A stretch of 64,000 nt of DNA from Dillenia suffruticosa (Eukaryota > Streptophyta > Magnoliopsida > Dilleniales > Dilleniaceae): assembly GCA_033439265.1 (NCBI GenBank), contig JAVTVX010000034.1:12865001-12929000 (forward strand), given 5' to 3'. This document shows, one piece after another, positions 24,340 through 33,717 of the stretch. Under the pieces are notes generated by a model. The model was not told the DNA's origin. It saw only the letters and a list, made by a program, of their open reading frames with translations, and did not search any database. The position numbers and the translations under genes are program-made. Each line of letters opens with the position of its first letter. The first letter of the stretch is position 1.

Positions 24340-24821
24340 CAGTAATATAGTCAGCGATGAAGTACCGTCGGATTGAGTCACCGACCAATAAAATCCCGTC
24401 AGTAATCCGTCATTGAATTTTCTTAGAGCAATTTTCACCGACGGATTTCTGAGAGAATTACCGATGGATTTATGAAACCGTCAGAAATCCGTCAGTAAGA
24501 TGATATACAATCTCCATCGGATCACCAACAGATTATAAATCCGTCGCAAAATTTCCGTTACTAACCCTTCAGCAATCCGTCGCTGATATGAATCAATTAC
24601 CGACGGCATTCCGACGAAAATTACCGACGGAAAAATTCCGTCGATAATGTCTATCGGTGAATTTAGCGTCGGATTATAAATCCCTCAGAAAAAATTAGCG
24701 AAACCCTTTTTTGAGACAGAAATCACCGACGGAACTATTTGTCGCTAATAGTCTTCACCGACAGAAATATTTGTATCAGCACGGATTTTTCCGTCGCTAA
24801 AGCCATCCTTTCCTAGTAGTG
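24340..24821. repeat. Right TIR and subterminal repeats of CACTA element 1
   Basis: More than fifteen variants of CCGACGGA, AATCCGTC and ACCGACGG occur in about 450 bases in both orientations, ending TTTCCTAGTAGTG. They are denser than on the left side, as is usual for En/Spm 3' ends. Confidence 0.9.
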
Positions 24822-25370
24822 GCCTCCTCTTGGGTATTGTCTGCTAGGTTTGTAAATCTACTCGGTGCTCCACATCCTCATTTGGTTAAGGGCAATATTC
24901 TCACGCTGGAGTGTGGAATCAATCTCCTATAATAGGAAAAAAACTTTTGACTACTGCCGATAAGGAAAAAAATCTCTTGAGATCTAAATTTCCTTAAATG
25001 ATAATATTTCAAATTTTTGAAAATCTCTTGTGATCCTTGTGATCTCAGGACATCTCTACAAGAAAATTAGAGTTTTAGCACCCTGAATAAATACAGGACT
25101 CGCATGAGTAACCTATATAGACTACATCAACTTGACCGACAGGTAAGTCCTTGGCCTCTCAAAACTTACACAAGGTACACAAAGACATCCAGAATTCTCT
25201 TTCAATCTATTCTTTTTCTTTTCAAAAACCGCTCTCTAATTTGGGTATCAGAGACTCTTCCGCTAGAGCACCCTTCTGTAGCTTTTTGCAGGTCTCATCA
25301 ATCAGGATCTTCAAGTGACCAATCATTTCATTCGAGTCAGTAGAACCATCATTTGTGGAGTCTAAACCCA
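24822..25370 (+). mobile_element. 3' LTR of Tat-like element, right part
   Basis: The sequence resumes after the CACTA insertion with the duplicated GCC. Near 25190-25290, TCTCTTTCAATC, CAAAAACCGCTCTC and TTGGGTATCAGAGACTC(T) parallel the LTR end of the second Tat-like copy (near 36880-36930: AAAACCACTCTTTTTGATTT and AAGTGTCGGAG). The right edge is approximate. Confidence 0.55.
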
Positions 25371-25427
25371 CCTCCTACAAAGATGAAGTTTTTTTGGGAG
25401 TGAAAACTCAATCACATACCCTTGTCT

Positions 25428-26229
25428 AGTTAATCGTGGTAGGAGAGTTTTGTTTCTTAATATCCCAATCCAAATCGAATCAAATTTAATCAAATTTAAC
25501 TAGTTATCGAAAACGCATAATTTGTACTAAGGGGGAAAAAAGAGATAGTCGCATTCGACAAGCTCAAGAATGCTGAATTGCATCACTTTAACTCCCAACC
25601 CAATCACAATTGGGCCGAGTGAAGTTGGGCTGTCCCTCGTAGTTGAAGCCCAAAAGAAAACAAAAAGGTCCAAACCTTTTTTTTTCCTGTTTTGTTTTTT
25701 GTTTTTTTTGTTTTTTTTTTATTTTTTTTTTCCCTGTTTTGTTAAGAAAAAGAAATAGAAAAAAGCATGTGGTCATTCAGGTGGACGCTTTTTTTTTTTG
25801 GCATTTGGAAGAAACATTATAAAAAGAGGTAAAGAGAGAAAATGGAAGAAGAATGGTGGCTAATCAAGTACTGATTTCTTCTCCATTGTGCCTCAGATTT
25901 CAGAGGAGAGTTTTCAGTAGCAGGCTTTTCAGGTTCCCTCGTCTTGACTCTTTTCAGATTTTTCTTAAGTGTGCGATCTCTCTTGTTTCTTTATCTCTTG
26001 TACTCTGTGAACTAAGAGTTTTGAATCTTAGGACATCTATTTGTTGTTAGATCTGTTGTTTTCTCAAATTTACTAGCGAAAACTATGTAATCTGGTTTTG
26101 TATAGTGAAGATTCAGCTGTCCTCTTTACAGTGAGGAGACCTACTGAGACAACAGGAAATTTACTTGTTATTGCTTGCTGTTTGATTAATTCAGGTGTTG
26201 TTTCGGTAACTAGTGGCGACAACTGACAA
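25428..26229 (+). mobile_element. LTR-like block at the start of A1
   Basis: The homology block runs from TGGTAGGAGAGTTTTGT to GTGGCGACAACTGACA, so it begins TG and ends CA. It contains a plausible core promoter region (ACATTATAAAAAGAGG near 25814) followed by a pyrimidine-rich leader. The same block lies at 51220-51971. I infer an LTR, but no partner LTR, primer-binding site or polyprotein was identified. Confidence 0.35.
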
Positions 26230-26237
26230 GTCGTAAT

Positions 26238-26425
26238 AGGAAGGGCACTAGCACCCTACACTAAGAATTGGGGTTCAAATCTTGATAGTGGTAAAAAACG
26301 ACGTTGAGAGAGCTCCCTCTCGATCGGAATCCGACAGCATCTCGGCCAATATTAATCGGAGTAAAACTCTGAATACTCGGCGGTGATCCAAATTCGGGAG
26401 ACAAAAAAAAAAGACAAGTCATAAT
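26238..26425. repeat. 188-bp insertion specific to A1
   Basis: A1 has GACAAGTCGTAAT at 26225-26237 and GACAAGTCATAAT at 26413-26425. A2 has one copy only (GACAAGCCGTAAT). The intervening sequence is absent from A2. The 13-base flanking repeat is long for a transposon duplication, so template switching or a local insertion is equally possible. Confidence 0.6.
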
Positions 26426-26460
26426 CGGTGATAACAGAGTGATCACTAATGGTCACAATT

Positions 26461-27457
26461 AGGGATATTATGACACTCGAGTCGAGTCGGGTAGTAGCAA
26501 TACCCGAGCTAACCTCGAGTGCTTTTTGGTTAAGCTCGAACTCGAGCTTGAGCTCGTCGAGCCTGCAATTATCAAGCTCGAGCTTGGCTCGAAGTCTCAT
26601 CGAGAAGCTCGAGCTCGAACCCAAGCTCGAGCTCGACCCCGAGCTCATACCCTAGCTTTTGCAGAGAGAGAGAGAGAGATTTTGCAGAGACCATAGGTCC
26701 ACAGATCTTTCAAAAACCCCAGAGAGAGAAAGAGAGAAACAAAGAGGGAGAGAGAGAGAGGGAGAGTTTACCTTCGATCGATTCAATCTCTGAGTGGTGA
26801 TATTGCAGCAGCGACGGAGAGGCGAACAAGATTTTCGTCCCACAGAGAGCTTGAACTTTGAAGAATCGAGGTCGAGAGGCAAGAGGCGAGAGTCGAGACG
26901 CGAGAGCTACTCCTGTTGGAGCTGATACTGTTGTTGATCCATCAATGCTGCTGATCCATTGATGTTGGCGCTGTATCGGTTGCGGATCGACTCCCTTTGC
27001 TAGTTGTTGCATCATCTTTGCAGAAAAACCCTAGGCGAGATCTAGATTGAGAGAGGACTAATCCCGAGAGAGAACTTGGCAGAGAGAGACGCTCGGTTTT
27101 GCTTCGTCCCGATGCGAGAAAGGAGGAGATGGGAAAATAAGGTAAAATGACCTTTCCGTCCTCTAAGTTTTGAAACCTAATAGCTATTCCTTGTAGGGCA
27201 AAAATGTAATTTCACATGTTCGGGTAGCTCGATGAGCCTTCGAACTCAACACAATATAGGCTCGAGCTCGATGCCGAAACAGTTGGCTCGGGCTCAATGC
27301 CGAAATAGTCGGCTCGAGCTCGACCCGAGCTTGAGTTGACCGAGATTGAGCTCGAGTTGACCGAGCTCGAGCTCGAGTTGACCGAGCTCGAGCTCGAGAT
27401 TTGATCGGGTAGTGTTACGGGTACCCGTGACACTATCCAGGAATCATAATACCCCCT
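26461..27457. mobile_element. GAGCTC-rich hAT-like non-autonomous element 1
   Basis: Ends AGGGATATTATGACACTCG and, reverse-complemented, AGGGGGTATTATGATTCC. Flanked by GTCACAATT on both sides (26452-26460, 27458-27466). The homologous site in A2 (near 52010) is empty and has one GTAACAATT. Subterminal DNA is made of GAGCTC/CTCGAG repeats. The perfect repeat is 9 bases, but relatives have 8-bp-type ends, so hAT versus MULE is not settled. The middle holds a non-repetitive gene-leader-like insert. Confidence 0.8.
26700..27140 (-). other. Possible captured gene leader inside hAT-like element
   Basis: Read on the minus strand from about 27140, a CT-rich leader and GCCTAGGGTTTTTCTGCAAAG precede ATG at 27015. 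The frame begins MMQQLAKGVDPQPIQRQHQW and continues open to 26710, losing complexity at the end. The layout (CTAGGGTTT leader, then ATG) is typical of plant 5' UTRs. The Met-Met-Gln-Gln, Gln-rich start loosely recalls plant RBP45/47 RNA-binding proteins, but no RRM is present and I do not assign it. The other two family members lack this insert. Confidence 0.35.
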
Positions 27458-28036
27458 GTCACAATTGGTTGTATCCAAGAAGTCACTTGTGGTAATAGGA
27501 GGTATCTCTCTCTTCCCAACTAATGACTCCTCTCAAAGGCCCACTTCTGAGTTTTGTTTCCTCCGAACCAATCCTGGATCAATCTTTCTGATTAAGCTAT
27601 TTGTTCCCCGCCCCCCCACAAAAAAAAAAACTATGGTCTATTTTTAACTGTTTTTAAAAATGTCCAAAAGCACCGCCGAAAATTTAACAAGATGCCAATA
27701 AATAAAAATCAATAATGTTATTTTTAGATAAAAGTCCAAAACACCATTAAAAGAAACAAAAGTTATGATAGAACTCCAAAAAAAAAATTGCATTTTAATT
27801 CTTTTGCAATGCTATTTGTTACCTAAAAAAATTAAAATATTTAGTTTTACCACCGTCTCCTACATTTTGTAATTCGTCCTAATAATAAATTTCTAACTCT
27901 ATTCATGATCAATACCAAACGAGACGCTACTAGACAATTAACCTTTTGGGGTAAAATATATTTTATGCTCCCAAAATTACTTCAATTTTTACATGAATCA
28001 CAAATAATACCTAAAAATTGAAACATGGATAACACT

Positions 28037-28634
28037 TAGGGGTATCAATCAAGCTTTCTAAACCACGCTTTACAAAGCCCAGGCTTGACCCATTTAAAAT
28101 TTTATGGACCCGAACTCAAACTTGACTCTAGGAAGTTCAAAAAATCGAGACTCGAGCTCTACTCAAAAGATTAAAAGGTCTTGGGCCTATTGCGGGCCAA
28201 GCTTGGCCAACACATAAATTTTATTTTTTAAAATTTTAACTCAATTTAAAGTATAATAAATAAAAAAACACACACATGCATTAATCATTTAAAATAAAAT
28301 ACAAAGAAAATATCACCATACCCAATTAAGTATTATACACTATCATGAAAATTCAAAATCACAATGTCATGAAAGATTAAAGAATTATATTAAGAGTAAT
28401 ATATTAGAGTCATCAAAATCATCATCCAAGTATCACAATATTTGGTTCTAAATCTCACAAAAAATGATAAATAGGCCAAGTCTATAATTGGCCAAGTCCA
28501 ATGTGTCCAAACTCAGTTTGTAATTAAAACAGATCTAATTAATGAATCCGAGCTCAGCCTGATTCTAAAACAAGTCAAGCTTGGTCCTTAAAATGGGCTG
28601 AACTTGGGCCGGCCCAATCCAATTGCCGGTCCTA
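28037..28634. mobile_element. hAT MITE in A1
   Basis: Begins TAGGGGTATCAATC and ends ATTGCCGGTCCTA (reverse complement TAGGACCGGCAAT). Flanked by ATAACACT and ATAACAGT, a 7/8 match typical of hAT 8-bp duplications. 598 bases, no coding capacity. A copy of identical length is at the equivalent position in A2, so the insertion predates the duplication. Confidence 0.85.
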
Positions 28635-30087
28635 ATAACAGTAGGGATCATGGTACCAAAACTTTTAACAATTTTACATTAACTAAATAAATTATGAACA
28701 AAAATTTATGTAGCAATGATTATCGAAATTGTTAATCAATTGTTAATCAAATTGTGAATATATTTTAATTGATTTATATAAAAATGAAACTAAATTAGTC
28801 AAAACATTACGAGTACATTGTACAGATTATTACATCAAATTTAATTTATATAAGTTATAATTTATTTAGTTTAATTTATATAAGTTATAATTTATTTAGT
28901 TTACTTGGCGTTACATAATATTGGTCAAAACGTCTTTTTAAAGTTTGAAGACTTTCAAAACTCACTACAAAAACCAATATGAGCCATTTCCCCCTTTAAA
29001 GGAGGAGACAAGAAAACATTAATATTAAGGATATAGTTGACGGGTAAAGGGATTTAAACTATTACTCGGTAATTTTTTATTTTCTTTTAAATATATATTT
29101 TATAGATAAATTTTCTCCTGAAATAACATTTGCAACCTAAATCAGGAAAATTATGTGTTTCCTGAAATGTCATTTGATTCTAACTGAGGTTAGGGCAGGT
29201 TGGGTTTGTTTAACCCAAGTGACATAAAGCTGGTCAAAAAAACGTCGTTTTCTGAACAGTCGCCTTGTGTCGGTCTAAATTCGGCGTTTATGTTCTGGAC
29301 ATATCATTGCCTCGTGATCCACTTGTTTGACATCGCAGTCATTCGGCACACGAATGACAAATCATCATCGCCCAATTGAAAGAAGTCAAGATACGCTGCC
29401 ACTTGCACCCAAACACCTGGACCATATATATGCGCCCAATTTAAAGTTTATGAGGTAATTTTATATTTTTCCCGCTAAATAAATAGAACACAATTATGAT
29501 TTAATAAGTTTTCTTTTAAACCACTCGAGTTTATTCACTCGTCTCTCGACGGAATTTCAAGGCACAATTAATAAAATTAATTTAAATTTAACTATGAATT
29601 TTAAAATAGTTGAAATGAAAATTTATACTCAATTATGGAATTAGTTTATAATAGACTCAAATTTTGGACCTACACATTTTTTAGAATCAAATGAAAGTTT
29701 AAGTTGGGATAACCTATAGCAATATAAATTGAGGAATCATCTCAAATTTTAACTTGAATTGAGTAATTAGCCACCAAATGGCAAGAAAATTTTATGAAAG
29801 CTAAATAGAGGGAGGTGGTGAACATACCTGGGACAGAAAATATAGGCCAAAAATACATGTGAGTGCCAATATGTTGGGACAATATAATTAAGTTGCTAAA
29901 CGTTTTACTTGTGCAAAACCCTATCAAACTATGAAAAATTTTGTTAAAATCATGTTCGACTAGAAAAAAATTTAAAGAGTCATTTTAAATTAAGACCACC
30001 AATTCATAAAAACTATCCATCTTCCCCCATCTTTTAATCTGAACCTTTGAACTCAAGAAGAGATCCTAGCTGTGAAATCTCATGTTT

Positions 30088-30088
<1 letters not shown>

Positions 30089-30159
<71 letters not shown>
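30089..30159. repeat. (CT)n microsatellite in A1
   Basis: A 71-base uninterrupted CT run. The homologous run in A2 (58106-58135) is about 30 bases. Confidence 0.95.
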
Positions 30160-30162
<3 letters not shown>

Positions 30163-30455
30163 GTAAAACCCATTAACCACCACCAAGTTTTTAACAATTG
30201 GACTTGTAACTATTCTTTTTGGGTATTTACATATTAATGAGTTTAATCTATGTAAATTAAATTAGTGTTTAACAATTGTTATTTGTTTGTTGAATTATTC
30301 AGACTTATTTGCGGTTCTTGAGGTCAATAGGATGAACATATGGAGATTTTCCTTTGCTGATGGCTGTTGTCAATCACCGGAGGGAAAAGTCTAGATGCCA
30401 TATTGTGAGTATCAATATGTTGAGAAAATTTCAAAGGATGGGGTTTTATTCTAAT

Positions 30456-31056
30456 AAATAAATGGAAACGCGGGGTTGCTTTTTCCACAAAAGGCAGCTT
30501 CATGGTTGCTTGCTCAAACAGATCATGATATCATGTTGACTTCATGTGCACCTATTTTTAAGATGAGAAAAGAAAAGAAAAAGAAAGAGAATATATTTAT
30601 TTTTATGTATTAATGTTTTATATCATTTGTTAATATTACATTTATTCTACTAAAATTAAATACGAAAACGTATAAAAAATAAAATTGTAACTCTAATTCA
30701 CGGTCAATTCTCATCTGAACTTTTTTTATTGTTGTTCCTTAGGAACCTTTTCAAATAGGAACCTTTTCAAATAGGTCATAGTGTATTGATCATGAGCAAA
30801 TCAAATCAATACTATTTGCACAACACCACACTACAAATCTGAGTGATTTCTAATGCTCTATATTATGTATGTTTTTTTCTCTTAAACGTGAATAATAATT
30901 TTTTAGAGATGTCACGATTCTCTGTCTCACATTGTGTTCTTCATTTTTGGGAATTAATGAAGGAAGAAAAGGGAAGAGAAGACGATTAACTTCTCTCAAC
31001 CGTTCCTCTCAACCTCCCTTGTGTTTTGAATTTAAATTCAAAATTCAAAATGCCTT
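30456..31056. other. Spacer between A1 and hAT-like element 2
   Basis: AT-rich, with an AAAAGAAAAG purine run near 30570. A GGAACCTTTTCAAATAG word is tandemly repeated near 30744-30776. No gene seen. Confidence 0.4.
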
Positions 31057-31483
31057 TAGGAGTGTTATGACACTCGAGTCGAGATCAGGTATTATAATAC
31101 CCAAGCTTGGCTTGAGTATACTTTAGGTGAGCTCGAGCTCGTCGAGTTTGAATTTTTCGAGCTTGAGTTCGAGCTCGAAGTATCGTCGAGTGGTATAATC
31201 GGATAGTGTTGTTAGATAGCATAGATAATATATTTTAAAAAAATATTCCTAAAAACGTAATTTTACATATAAAACTTATTTTAAAAAAATATAATTATAT
31301 ATAAAAATTATTTAAAAAAACAGTTAATAAATTTCGAGTAAGTCGTTGAGCTTTCGAGCTTGACACAATTGGGCTCGAGGTCTAACTAGATACTGAGCTA
31401 CCCGTGCCCGAGCTCGGGCTCGAGCTTTGACCGGGTAGTGTCATCGGTACCTGTGACACTACTCGAGTGTCATAATAGCCTTA
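31057..31483. mobile_element. GAGCTC-rich hAT-like non-autonomous element 2
   Basis: Left end TAGGAGTGTTATGACACTCG. The right end reverse-complements to TAAGGCTATTATGACACTCG. Subterminal GAGCTCGAGCTC-type repeats and a GGGTAGTGTCATCGGTACC block match elements 1 and 3. No clean target duplication is visible, so the copy is older or its edge is altered. Confidence 0.75.
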
Positions 31484-32798
31484 TCCCACTTGCATATAAT
31501 GGACATTTTATATCCACCATAAGATCATAACTCATGTGACCTATGTTATAATCCGTCAGGATTTTTCATACGAAATCGAGTATTGTGCAACTAATGAGTA
31601 CACTTGCAAGTAAAAATTTTTTGATATACTGATTAAGGTGATCGAGAAGGCAACGTTAGTATTAAAAAAAAAAAAAACTTACTATACCTCAAATTCAATG
31701 CATTCCAGCTATCGAATTACTTTTCTCATTGAAAGTAATCCCTAAATAATTGCTTGATCATTGTCTACATCCCAGGACGAACAAACATAATGGGCTAGTC
31801 AGTGAATACAATATTATAAATATAATGTCTATTGGTCTTCCTTTTCCCTACTAGAATCTCTTTGTCTTAATTCAATTGCTTTCTTAGACATGTCTCGTAA
31901 GCCTTATTTATTTCGAAAGCGATTGATAAACACACTAAAGTAACATACATTGAACCAAGATAATAAGAAATAACCAAAAGTAATAAGGATACACATATGC
32001 GCCTACCATCTGGCTTAGGTTTTTACATAGTGGGGAATAGGGATTAATAAAAATAAATAGTCTCAAAATAATCACTTTTACTAATCTTGGTTGTATATCA
32101 CACGTGATATGAATCATGTGCCACGGTTTCAATCTCTTATTTCTCAAAAAGACACATATCAGATTTCTCTAATATCAGACGTAAGACTTATCAAAGATCT
32201 CAAAAATAGTATTTCAGATATGACATCTCAACATGCTTCTTTAATAAAAGTAGAAGTTGATCTGAATGAAGAAATCAATTCACATATTTATACATTGAAT
32301 TATTGATCGAAGAATACTAGGCCTCGAGCCTCGGAGGGTGACGCAATATGAGTCACTACCATAACTCATTTATTGATTTAGTATCAAGTATGCCCAAAAT
32401 TTGGATTTTGTTATTCTTGTTATTCTAATTTTGTATATATGTACGTTTTTAAGGTTAAATTGGACATGCACTCAAAAACCTGCACATTCTCCTCTCTTCT
32501 TTCTTTGTGTTTTCTATCCATAACTCTCATCGGTCTCTTTAGAAATTTTAAATTTAGTTATATAACCCAGTCATGTCTTCTTTCTAAATTACTGTAAATT
32601 TTGTTAAATATTAATTTTTTAATATTTGTAATTCTATGTTTTATAAATTAGAAAATATATTTATAGAAAAGATAACGATCGAGTTGGGTAATCACAAAGT
32701 TGTGATAAAGACAATAAACTTGCACGAAGTTTCCTACTAGGCACCGTGAGAAGTAAAGGTGGTTGGGGGGGGCAGAAGAACTCCCCAAGGCCAACACA

Positions 32799-32801
<3 letters not shown>

Positions 32802-32840
<39 letters not shown>
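32802..32840. repeat. (TA)n microsatellite
   Basis: About 39 bases of TA repeats in B1; the minus-strand poly(Ile-Tyr) frames over it are artefacts. Confidence 0.95.
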
Positions 32841-32845
<5 letters not shown>

Positions 32846-32989
32846 TATACACATTCAACGGCGGGGGTGGCGCTAGAAGAACGTGTATGTATATGCGCGT
32901 TCAACGGCGGGGGAGGCGCAAGAAAAAAGCCCTAGGCCCAACACTATATTTATATATACATATATATATATATGCGCATTCAATGGTAG

Positions 32990-33030
32990 GGGTTAGGGGT
33001 TGGGGGTGGGGGTGGGGATGGGGGTGCCGA
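32990..33030 (+). repeat. G-run tract with quadruplex potential
   Basis: Six runs of four or five G separated by one to three bases (GGGGTTAGGGG, TTGGGGG, TGGGGG, TGGGG, ATGGGGG). This satisfies a G4 pattern on the plus strand. It lies just upstream of the degenerate leader copy of B1. Confidence 0.75.
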
Positions 33031-33119
33031 ATCCATGTGCCTTGTAAGCCCCTCCACCACACACCTTTTACTCAACAACCACTCAAGTTTCTAGTCAGTG
33101 TCACCGGTTGAGCTCCAGA

Positions 33120-33535
33120 GTAGATAACCACAATCTCTTAGACTTATGCTTCGCATATATTCAGCATCCATCCTTAGTCTTCATACAGGATTGAACCTCC
33201 AAACTAACAGCTCCTAACAATCTCTTGGCTTTACATCTCACATGAGTTTGATACCAATCCTTAGCCTCTATACGAAATCAAACTTTCGAGTAGATGGCTC
33301 CCAACAATCTCTTGGCTCTACACCTCACATGTGTTTGACACCCTTCCTTAGCCTCTACACGAGATTGAACTCCTGAGCGGGTGACTCCCAATAATCTCTT
33401 GACTTTACATCTCACATAGATTTGGCACTCATCCTTGGTCTTCATATGGAATCGAACTTGTGAGCAAGTCGCTCCCAACAATCTTTTGGCTCTACACCTT
33501 GAATGGGCACCACACCCATCTTTCGATACTAAGTA
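33120..33535. repeat. 86-bp tandem repeat, about 5 copies
   Basis: The phrase CAACAATCTCTTGGCT(C/T)TACA recurs at about 33217, 33303, 33390 and 33476, with a degenerate first copy near 33130. The period is 86-87 bases. It sits where the first Tat-like element carries an unrelated 61-bp array. Confidence 0.9.
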
Positions 33536-33717
33536 TCTAATGAGAATAATGCTCACCACACCCAACTTCATTGCTCAGGAGGAATTTAACTCCCTCCCTC
33601 CTCCTCTTAGTCTTACACGTAGCCAAAAGTTATGCATATGAATGGAGACCAACTTCCCTTTTCTCTCACTGTATATCTACCATTCGAAGTAACCAAGCAT
33701 TACGCATCCTACAACAG

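Larger units (their letters stand above)
14295..24821 (+). mobile_element. En/Spm (CACTA) DNA transposon, near full length
   Basis: The left end is CACTACCAGAAAGAGCG. The right end reverse-complements to CACTACTAGGAAAGGATGG. The flanking three bases are GCC on both sides (14292-14294 and 24822-24824), a perfect 3-bp target duplication. Subterminal regions are packed with CCGACGGA/TCCGTCGG words in both orientations. Inside are a TNP2-like transposase gene and a TNPA-like gene on the plus strand, the canonical En/Spm two-gene plan. It is inserted in the LTR of the Tat-like retrotransposon and is therefore younger than it. Confidence 0.95.
9034..25370 (+). mobile_element. Tat/Ogre-type Ty3/gypsy retrotransposon, nested and decayed
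   Basis: The order is gag remnant, zinc-knuckle-like motif, protease remnant, 61-bp tandem repeats, antisense ORF, then an LTR interrupted by the CACTA element at 14295-24821. No reverse transcriptase, RNase H or integrase is visible between protease and the antisense ORF, so the copy is a deletion or non-autonomous form. Minisatellites and an antisense ORF before the 3' LTR are known features of Tat-lineage elements. The 5' LTR was not found, and outer boundaries are approximate. Confidence 0.7.
25371..30455. repeat. Dispersed duplicated segment, copy A1
   Basis: Alignable by eye with 51215-58470 (A2) and partly 47230-49010 (A3). Shared phrases include CTGAATTGCATCACTTTAAC, the interval around GTGGCGACAACTGACAAG, a whole 598-bp hAT MITE, the ATAAATAGAACACAATTATG stretch and the end region with a (CT)n tract. 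A1 alone contains a 188-bp insertion and a 997-bp hAT-like element. No protein domain was recognised in it. Confidence 0.85.
31700..33117. repeat. Duplicated unit B1
   Basis: Aligns with 38855-40120 (B2). Shared phrases include AATAATTGCTTGATCA/AATAATTACTTGATCA, TAATAAGAATACACATATG-like text, the palindromic ATATCACATGTGATATG, CCTCGAGCCTCGGAGGG, CATTCAACGGCGGGGGTGGC and a degenerate version of the 5' UTR of the 129-aa gene near 33060-33110. The coding part is absent from B1. Open frames in it are not conserved in B2. Confidence 0.85.

Noticed and set aside
26449..27478. Ser/Leu/Glu-rich frames at both ends of hAT-like element 1
   Set aside because: Encoded by GAGCTC repeats, open in several frames on both strands.
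32648..32858. Ile-Tyr repeat frames
   Set aside because: Translation of a (TA)n microsatellite.
32990..33010. Telomere-like GGGGTTAGGGG
   Set aside because: Not the plant TTTAGGG repeat and not tandem; better described as a G-run tract.
33120..33535. CRISPR array
   Set aside because: The 86-bp repeats have no unique spacers and lie in a plant retrotransposon; a minisatellite explains them.
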